Of a stretch of 64,000 nt of DNA, positions 57,378 through 64,000 are shown in pieces. Source of the stretch: Hirsutella rhossiliensis (taxonomy: Eukaryota > Ascomycota > Sordariomycetes > Hypocreales > Ophiocordycipitaceae); assembly GCF_020360975.1 (NCBI RefSeq), contig NW_025408690.1, positions 1 through 64,000 on the forward strand, given 5' to 3'. A program made the translations under genes and the position numbers. A model generated the notes under the pieces. It saw only the letters and a list, made by a program, of their open reading frames with translations, was not told the DNA's origin and did no database searches. Positions within the stretch are counted from its first letter, which is position 1; every line of letters starts with the position of its first letter.

Positions 57378-60300
57378 ATGTCGAAGGACACCATACAGCG
57401 CACGATTCTTTCGGAGCCTCAGGATTGGGATAAGTGGCTGAAGGAGCTTCGGGCCCGTGTGGACAAGACCATCCACAAGCTCATCTTCGAACATGACAAG
57501 ACCCCCCTTGAACTACCAGAACGCCCCGAATTCAGCGATTTCAACGCTGAGGCTGAGAGATTTGCTGATCTGAATGCAGGCCAGCAGAAAGCTTATACTG
57601 AAGCATCGAGGGACTACGAAGGTCGCCGAAAGGAATACCTCTACGAGACGAGGCTCGCCACGGCAGCCCGTACGACGATTACGGAGACGATTAGCAAAGC
57701 GAAGTTGACCTCCCTTCACGACGATGAGACTCTTCGGGAGTGGTTTGTAAAGCTCGAGGCCTCGACAGCCCCAACGAGGGGCTATATGATGGAACGTATC
57801 CGAGCCCAGTATACGATCCATCTTCGAGCTTTTCCAACGAAGAATATCTCTACCTGGCTCGCTAGATGGGAGGAAATCATGGGAGAAGCTGAACAGTACT
57901 TTCTCGTGGAGGCTGTGACCGGCCAATGGCTACGAGACATAGCTAGCCTGGTTAAGCCCCTTTCCGACGACTTCTCGGCTATATTTATCCGCGGAAGCAA
58001 AAGGCTAGACGAAGAAGCCGCCGCCATCCAGTTCAAGATCTACCAAGCACATAGACCAGGACTGCATCGAGAATCCCCAAAGCGACCAAAACAATACCTA
58101 GAAGAAAGATGGACCTACCAGGAAGCAGCTCGCCAGCTTGTGGTCTTGACAGCCATGAACTTGAGGGTTGCTGGCAAGTCTTCGAGGAATTACGGCCAGG
58201 CCATTTCAATCGATCTGAAAGGCTGTGCAAGAAAGCCCAGAAGGCTATCAAGGATAACCCCGACCTACGGAAGAAGGTCGAGGAGATCCGCGAAATCCAG
58301 AAAGATGGGAAATAGCAACCAGCGACCCGGGTTCGAGGAAGGATGGTTGGAACGGCCAATCCGGCTTTCGTCTACCCAGCCGGGTCATCGGTGGCAGTGT
58401 CGGAATACCCGCTCCGCCTATCCGCGATCCTTGACTCAGGAGCTTCCCTTCACGTGTGTAACACACTCAGCCGATTCCGGTCATTCAGAAAGGCCCAGAA
58501 AGACTACCTAATCACAGGGAATCAGAAGTCCGGATTGAGGGTACGGCAGGGTTAATTTCACGATGACCTTACCGGACGGATCATTCCAAATACTTCGGCT
58601 TAAAAGGTAGCTTACTGCCCAAGCTTTTCAACGAGCCTGATTTCCTTCAAGCCCTACGAGATGAAGGAATCTATTGGGACACCTTCTCGGAGCCTACGAG
58701 GCTAGTACGGCGGAATCAAACGATTGGGATTCTTCAAAGGAGATACCAACAATTCGTCCTGGAGTTCAGGCCATCAGCAGAAGCGGAGACCGTCAATTTC
58801 GACACAGTCTTCCAAGCAACAAAACCTCGAAGGGCCGGGACCAAGGACCCTCGCCCGGCCAGCCAAGGAGACGGCAACCTCTGGCACGCCCGCCTCGGTC
58901 ACCCGGGCCCACTGGCCCTCCACAAGCTAGGCCTTCGGAACGGGGTTCGAATCAAGGGGCCAAAGACTGTGGAGTGCGAATTCTGTGCTCAGGGGAAGGC
59001 CAGGAAACAAATTTCCCGCAGACCCCCCGACCGGGAAAGAAATCGCCCTTGTCACGAGATTTGGATCGACTGGACCGACCTTTCCGCAGACCACGAAGAC
59101 TTCGTCCGTGTGATGTTTATCACAGACGCCTTTACAGGAATGGTTTTCCCCTATTTTATGCGGACCTACCAAGAGAAGCATAATTGGGCTGTGTTGAGGG
59201 ATTTTGTCCATTGGATGAAAGACCGATACGGCTTCGAAGTGAAGATCGTACGCTCAGATGGGGAGCTCTTTACGAAGAAGATCACAGCATGGTTACGAAA
59301 GAAGGGCATTTCAGCGGAAAGATCGGCTTCAAACACCCAATCCCAGAATGGAGGGGCCGAAAGATCGGGAGGCCTTTCTATAGAAAGAGGCAGGGTGATG
59401 AGAATCGCTTCAAGGCTCCCGCATAACCTCTGGAAAGAGATCGTGGAAGCCGCATGTTATCTTCGAAATCGAACTCCAAGAGAGCCGAGGTCCAAATCAA
59501 CGCCGGGTCCGACGCTCCGGAGCCCGACGCGAAGCCAGGGGCCGAAGAAGAACTTGAATGGAAGTCCCCGATCGAGCTGTTCACAGGCAAGAATGCCCAA
59601 CTGTCACATCTTCGGGCTTACGGTTGCAGGGCCTACGCGATGACTGCAAACGCCCAATTGAAAAGGGACAAACTGCGGAAGCTTGATCCGAGGGCTCACA
59701 TTGGGTATCTTGTCGGTTATAATTCTACGAATATCTTCCGGATCTGGATTCCATATCTTAAGAAGGTTATCTCGACAAGAGACGTTGTTTTCGACGAACA
59801 TACCTTCTTCGACGGAAAGCTCGAGCAACAATCGCTGCTATCAGGCATCGAAGAGCTTGTCCAGAAGATAGAGATCCCGGAGGATCAGAGAGTCAACCAA
59901 GAAGCTCTCGATGAAGAAACCGATGAAGAAACCGATGAAGAAACCGATATCGAAGACCTCGACGCAGAAAGCACTGCAGGAAGTACGATCGTCGTAAGAA
60001 CCCAAGAAGAAGAAGACCAAAGCGAGGAACAGGAAAAGGAAGACTACGGGAAGGCTAGAGTTCTCGAAGGAGCTGGCCTTCTTACGCCTCCCACCACAGC
60101 GGATCCAGAAGACGAACCAGGGGCAGTCTTTTCAGTTCATCTTCCTGTCGCTACCCCTGAGGGGGTGGGGGGGAAAGCCGCCCTCCGTGAGGGGGTGGAA
60201 AAACCTCACTTTCCGGCCAATCCTACAGCGGCTGTTTTTTCGGCCCTGCTCTGCAAAGCCAAGGAAGCGTCTGATCAGACAGGGATAGGACAGGAAGACC

Positions 60301-62088
60301 CGTTTTTCGACCGATCGGACCGATTTTCGGACTTTAATCCTACGCCCATCCAAGACGGATGCCGCGGAGCATTTACAGCAGGGAGGCTCTTCAGGCCACG
60401 AAAGAGGCCCACCAAGGTCCATAAGAGAGATCTCCCGGATCCCCCAGAAACCCAGAAACAACTCGAGAATCACCTTTATAGGGAGGAATTCGTCCAAGCC
60501 CAACAAGATCATCTTACCTCACATGAGGAAATGGGCTCCTTTGAAGAGATTTCTTGGAAAAGGGTTGCCGGCCACCAGGTTCTCGGATGCAAATGGGTAT
60601 TCATCTATAAGACAGACAAGCACGGACTTCTTCAGAAGTGCAAAGCACGGCTCGTCGTTTGCGGCAATCAACAGAAAAAGGGGGACCTCCCGACCCGTGC
60701 CACAACCTTGGCCGGGATGTCTTTTCGGACCCTCATGGCCATTGCCGCCGAGTATGACCTCGAGCTTGATCAGATGGATGCTGTCAATGCATTTGTCAAT
60801 TGCCCCCTTGAAGAGGAAGAAATCGTCTTTATGAGGATGCCACCGGGCTTCCAGAAACCCGGAAAAGTGCTACGGCTTCGGAAAGCTCTCTACGGTCTAC
60901 GCCGATCCCCTCTTCTTTGGCAACAGCATCTCACAGGCTCCCTCGAAGAGCTGGGGTTCAAGAAAGCCCCTCAGGAACCCTGTGTGATGATGAAGGGTGC
61001 AGTGACCGTCTTTTTCTACGTGGACAACATTATCTGGGCCTACCGAAAGGAAGATGAAAGCTTAGCTAAGGAAGCCATACAAAGGCTCGAAGAACGCTAT
61101 AAAATGAGCTTCCTAGGGGAACCTAAATGGTTTCTAGGGATACACATCCTCCGGGATCGGCCCCATCGAACGATCTGGCTGACCCAAGATTCGTATATTG
61201 ACGAGATAGCTCATAAGTACGTTCTCGAAATCCTAGGCTCTTCAAAGCTCCCAGACACTCCGATGGTCACAAACGAAGAGCTCCTTCCGGCCTCTGGCGA
61301 AGCAACCCAAAGGGAGATACATCAATATCTCCAGAAGGTCGGATCTGTGCTCTTCTCAGCCATTTCCACGAGGCCGGATATTGCATTTGCAGTCTCCCGG
61401 CTAGCCCGTCACAACCAGAACCCGGACGAATCACACCAACGAGCCGTAGACAGAGTCATCCTTTATCTTTACGGCACGCGTTCGTACGGCATAAGGCTTG
61501 GGGGCTCAAAGAACGTCGAACTGTTTCTTTGTACGAGTGATGCATCATTTGCAGACAATTCTCTCCATAGAAAAAGCTCTCAAGGCTACGTTATGACCCT
61601 ATTCGGGGGAACCATTGCGTGGAAAGACTCGAAGCAAGCCACAGTCACAACGTCGAGCACAGAGGCAGAGCTCCTAGCTCTTTCGGAAGCCTCAAAGGAA
61701 GCAATCTTCTTAAGCCGGTTGTTGGCGTCTTTACGGATTCAGATCCCCTTGCCGTTGCTAGTAGAGTGTGATAACTCGCAGACAATCAGGCTCCTCGAAG
61801 AAGGAAGCGCGAAGCTATCTACACGGCTAAGGCATGTCGATATTCATAATTCATCAACACTGGCTACGTCAGGAATGCCAGGAAGGCCGAATCCGGGTTC
61901 GTTGGGTCCCCACGGCACATATGAAAGCCGATGGCTTGACCAAAGCTCTGCCAAAGCAGAAACTCTTCGAGTTCCAAAGGATGATTGGGCTCGAAGATCT
62001 CAGGGAGCGGCTACGCCTAGAGGCCCGGTTAGAAGACCTCCGAGACCAGATCAAAGACCATAGGAAGCCTATGCCGCCGGGAAGGTAA
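57378..62088 (+). pseudogene. Copia gag-pol polyprotein, frameshifted, RT active site altered
   Basis: The likely start is at 57378 (MSKDTIQRTILSEPQDWDKW). The gag part ends, after a frameshift near 58090, in a degraded zinc knuckle (DSHELEGCWQVF). The aspartic protease has ILDSGASLHVC (about 58428). Integrase has the HARLGHPG...CEFCAQGKA zinc site (about 58885) and acidic residues in WTDLSADHED, VRSDGELFT and QNGGAERSGG. The RT (60400-61250) has ARLVVCGNQQ, QMDAVNAFVN and FFYVDNIIWAY (about 61012); the family has YVDD, so one catalytic Asp is Asn. RNase H shows SDASFADN and TTSSTEAELLAL. The final frameshift near 61855 leads to VRWVPTAHMKADGLTKALPK. It is not functional as read. Confidence 0.85.
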
Positions 62089-62182
62089 AGCATTCGTATC
62101 TCCTATTCACACCGGTCGATCGGCCCTTCGATCGTTGCCCTTAAAGGCTTTTTAGCTACACCCGATCGGGATAGGCTATAGC

Positions 62183-62192
62183 TAAGGAGGTG
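62183..62192 (+). other. polypurine tract
   Basis: AAGGAGGTG directly precedes the right LTR, at the expected place for plus-strand priming. Confidence 0.6.
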
Positions 62193-62225
62193 TGTCGTGA
62201 AAACGGGTTAACGATCTAAGTCCGA
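62193..62225 (+). repeat. right LTR start, truncated
   Basis: 33 bp identical to 56965-56997, then broken off by the 3' tail of a minus-strand LINE. Confidence 0.85.
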
Positions 62226-63867
62226 AGGTGATGATGATGATGTTTATTTCGCCATTGACGATAGTCAGAGGCACTGCGTCAGACTCGCTAAGCCTATTCT
62301 AGAGTTGTCCAATACTCGGTTCCGAGCCCAAGGAATTCGTCCCGATCGAATGCCTAAATTTCTCTTACATCCTTCAATCCGTCTCTTGCTCATTTGACCT
62401 GTGCCTTTCCAATTCTGGAGCCTGTCTGATGAGGTACAGACCACTCTCCTCCGCCGCATTTGACGAAGAGTCCACCTGCCTTTAGCCGTCCGGTGTAGCT
62501 AACCTACCAGCTGTGGGGCAACCACAGGTATAGGTAGAGGGTTTGTGCTGAAAAGAAAGGTTAAGACAGAGGATGTATGTTAGTAGGGCGACGGTCGTAA
62601 CTTGGCGAGTTCCGGCGATATACCGGGCACCCAGGATCTGTAGCCTTGTGTGCTCCTTTTCCACCGCACGCTGCACACTTAAAAACGTTCGAGGTGCAAG
62701 TCGACGCAGAATGGCCCGGTTGGGCGCACTGTCCACAGATCGGAGCTGGGGCCTTGCAGCGATAATGCAAGTGTCCGTAGAGGTGGCAACGGTAGCATCT
62801 CGCTGGTTGAAGTCCCTGAACGAATGGTCGCGTGTATGCACACTCGCCATTCGCCATCTCAACCGTTCGTTTTGCAAGCAACCTGTCCACCTCCTCTTTC
62901 TTATCCAGGTGTACCACCAGAGAGCGGTATTCCTTGTCGACAGACGCTGTCCCGAGCCATCGCATCTTGTGCACTTCCACCCCGTTCATCCGCCCAAACA
63001 CGGCGCATCCGATATCATCCGTCGCAACCCCACGATGGGCTCTATCAACCCGTAGAGGGTACCACTGCTCCCCATATAGCGTTCCCTTGTCGAAATGTGT
63101 CCTCATCCAGGTGTCGTTCTGCCGTACTTTATCGACGTCCGTCTCTCGAAAGAGAAGCCGAAAACGCCCGTTTCCTTTAGAATTGACGCCAAGACAGGTC
63201 ACACCCAAATTCTCAAGGGCAGCGTTCGCGCGCCGACGAATAGTGCCGGCATTTCCTTCCCTTATGTCGCTATCTAGGACCCGACTCACGTCCAACCCAA
63301 TGCCTGGCAGTGGTCCTGGGACTGGAGAGGGTGGCGAAGGTGGCAGGTGCTGTTGCTGTTGCTGATGAGGCGCATTTGGAGTGGCGGACTCCGGAGGGCT
63401 AGCGACGCGTGGGAAGAGCTCGTTTCGAATGAACTCTTCCAAGGACTCGACGCGTTTCTCCGCCCTTTCGGCCCGCTCCTCGACGCGTTTCAGGAGAGTT
63501 TCGATTCGTGCCAATGAATCCTCGTTGGCACCGGGGTCGGCATTCGTCGATTTCGCTTTCGGGACGGCGGATTTCTTTCGTGATGGGCGCGGTTCTGGGT
63601 CGAATTGCAGTGTCGGTTTCAGAGGGCGACCGCGAGCGCTGGTCCTTGTCGCGTCGGCCGCGCTTGTCGAATTGGCCACAATGATGCTACAGGCCACATT
63701 GTCGTTCGTACCGTCATCCTCGTCATCGAGCAACTCGAATTGGTTCGAGTTGCGCTTGGTGCTGTTCTTGCTTTTCCGCGGCATATCTTCCTCCCAAGTC
63801 ACATCCTCTTATCCAGAATATGGAGCTGGTGAGGAACGAACGCGAAATAAGTGGGGCGTGGCACGGG
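62226..63867 (-). mobile_element. Tad-type LINE derivative carrying only ORF1
   Basis: On the minus strand the element ends in AATAAA followed by a (CAT)n tail, next to the Copia LTR. Upstream lie about 330 bp without clear coding and then ORF1. There is no room for a reverse transcriptase, so ORF2 has been deleted. The 5' side is bounded at 63868 by a pogo element. Confidence 0.65.
62561..63802 (-). CDS. LINE ORF1 protein with zinc knuckles
   Basis: An unbroken 413-residue frame. The N-terminus is basic, a coiled coil follows (SLARIETLLKRVEERAERAE, about residues 110-135), then a Gln/Pro-rich linker. The middle domain (GVNSKGNGRFRLLFRETDVD to SLVVHLDKKEEVDRLLAKRT) resembles the RNA-binding region of Tad ORF1 proteins. 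Two CCHC knuckles follow (CYRCHLYGHLHYRC and CGQCAQPGHSASTC) and a third Cys/His cluster (CAACGGKGAHKATDPGC). The normal ORF1 end after CPVYRR seems replaced by a short tail (NSPSYDRRPTNIHPLS). Its role in autonomous LINEs is RNA binding and particle formation. It may start at 63802 or at the inner Met seven codons later. Confidence 0.8.
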   Translation of the reverse strand: MTWEEDMPRKSKNSTKRNSNQFELLDDEDDGTNDNVACSIIVANSTSAADATRTSARGRPLKPTLQFDPEPRPSRKKSAVPKAKSTNADPGANEDSLARIETLLKRVEERAERAEKRVESLEEFIRNELFPRVASPPESATPNAPHQQQQQHLPPSPPSPVPGPLPGIGLDVSRVLDSDIREGNAGTIRRRANAALENLGVTCLGVNSKGNGRFRLLFRETDVDKVRQNDTWMRTHFDKGTLYGEQWYPLRVDRAHRGVATDDIGCAVFGRMNGVEVHKMRWLGTASVDKEYRSLVVHLDKKEEVDRLLAKRTVEMANGECAYTRPFVQGLQPARCYRCHLYGHLHYRCKAPAPICGQCAQPGHSASTCTSNVFKCAACGGKGAHKATDPGCPVYRRNSPSYDRRPTNIHPLS

Positions 63868-64000
63868 TAGGGGGGCCTCAAAGTCGGCCAATCCCCGTGA
63901 CAGCTCCACAGTCACGGGGGGGCGGTTGACCTAGAAAAAGCTCGTTGACCTGGAAAAAAGAAAGTACATAAGAACCCCGCCATTTTGCTAGAACTTAAAA
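63868..64000 (+). mobile_element. end of a second pogo 2 copy, running out of the window
   Basis: TA (63868-63869) is followed by GGGGGGCCTCAAAGTCGGCC and a further 111 bp identical to the inverse of 50294-50424. The rest of the element lies beyond the window. Confidence 0.85.

Larger units (their letters stand above)
56965..62225 (+). mobile_element. Ty1/Copia LTR retrotransposon
   Basis: The left LTR starts TGTCGTGAAAACGGGTTAAC (56965). The same 33 bp recur at 62193-62225, where the right LTR is cut by a LINE. Primer-binding site, gag, pol and a purine tract are in order. Pol order is protease, integrase, reverse transcriptase, RNase H, the Copia arrangement. Confidence 0.9.

Noticed and set aside
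56965..57400. tRNA gene near the methionine-type sequence at 57234
   Set aside because: Only a 14-nt complement to the initiator tRNA anticodon stem is present, at the position of a Copia primer-binding site. No cloverleaf was found.
63381..63929. Plus-strand 182-residue frame
   Set aside because: It is antisense to the LINE ORF1 and ends in the pogo terminal repeat.

Overview
The window looks like a transposon-choked accessory or subtelomeric region of a filamentous ascomycete, probably a Sordariomycete. The host-type genes have short introns (about 45-75 nt) with GT donors and CTAAC-like branch sites. Fungal families are present (amidase-signature enzyme, fungal/bacterial-type secreted phospholipase A2). 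The mobile elements are typical fungal ones: Helitron, Fot/pogo, Tad-type LINE, Ty1/Copia and hAT. No species can be named from sequence alone.

Layout. 430-2340 is a spliced but frameshifted amidase gene. 2560-5272 (minus strand) is the N-terminal part of a Helitron Rep-helicase from a different lineage. 5493 to about 35600 is a head-to-tail run of three Helitrons, A (5493-15677), B (15678-25430) and the diverged, more GC-rich C (about 25830-35597). Each has a plus-strand Rep-helicase gene. Each also has a second, divergently transcribed gene whose predicted strand pattern suggests an OB-fold DNA-binding protein. B lost its helicase C-terminus and is joined there to a broken MYND zinc finger. 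35625-36453 (minus) is a secreted phospholipase A2. 38188-39934 is a secreted protein of unknown function with one frameshift. 40341-45755 is a Fot/pogo element whose transposase start codon was hit by a 5'-truncated LINE with a 14-bp target duplication. 47092-49865 is a hAT element with perfect 23-bp ends. 49866-50424 is the end of a second pogo element, inserted in a third (50427-51637, minus). 51866-52851 and 53167-54358 are two host-type genes; the second may be a PD-(D/E)XK nuclease-like protein. Then follow a deleted LINE, an ankyrin fragment, a Copia element (56965-62225) and a LINE ORF1 with intact coding sequence (62561-63802, minus). The window ends inside another copy of the second pogo element.

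How it works together. Most of the window is nested mobile DNA, and the order of insertion can be read from target duplications and interrupted frames. The most notable unit is the two-gene Helitron, in which a presumptive single-strand DNA-binding partner travels with the HUH/Pif1 transposase. Almost every gene, single-copy ones included, carries one or more single-base frameshifts. Either decay or base-level sequencing error could cause this, so the 'pseudogene' labels should be read with that in mind.
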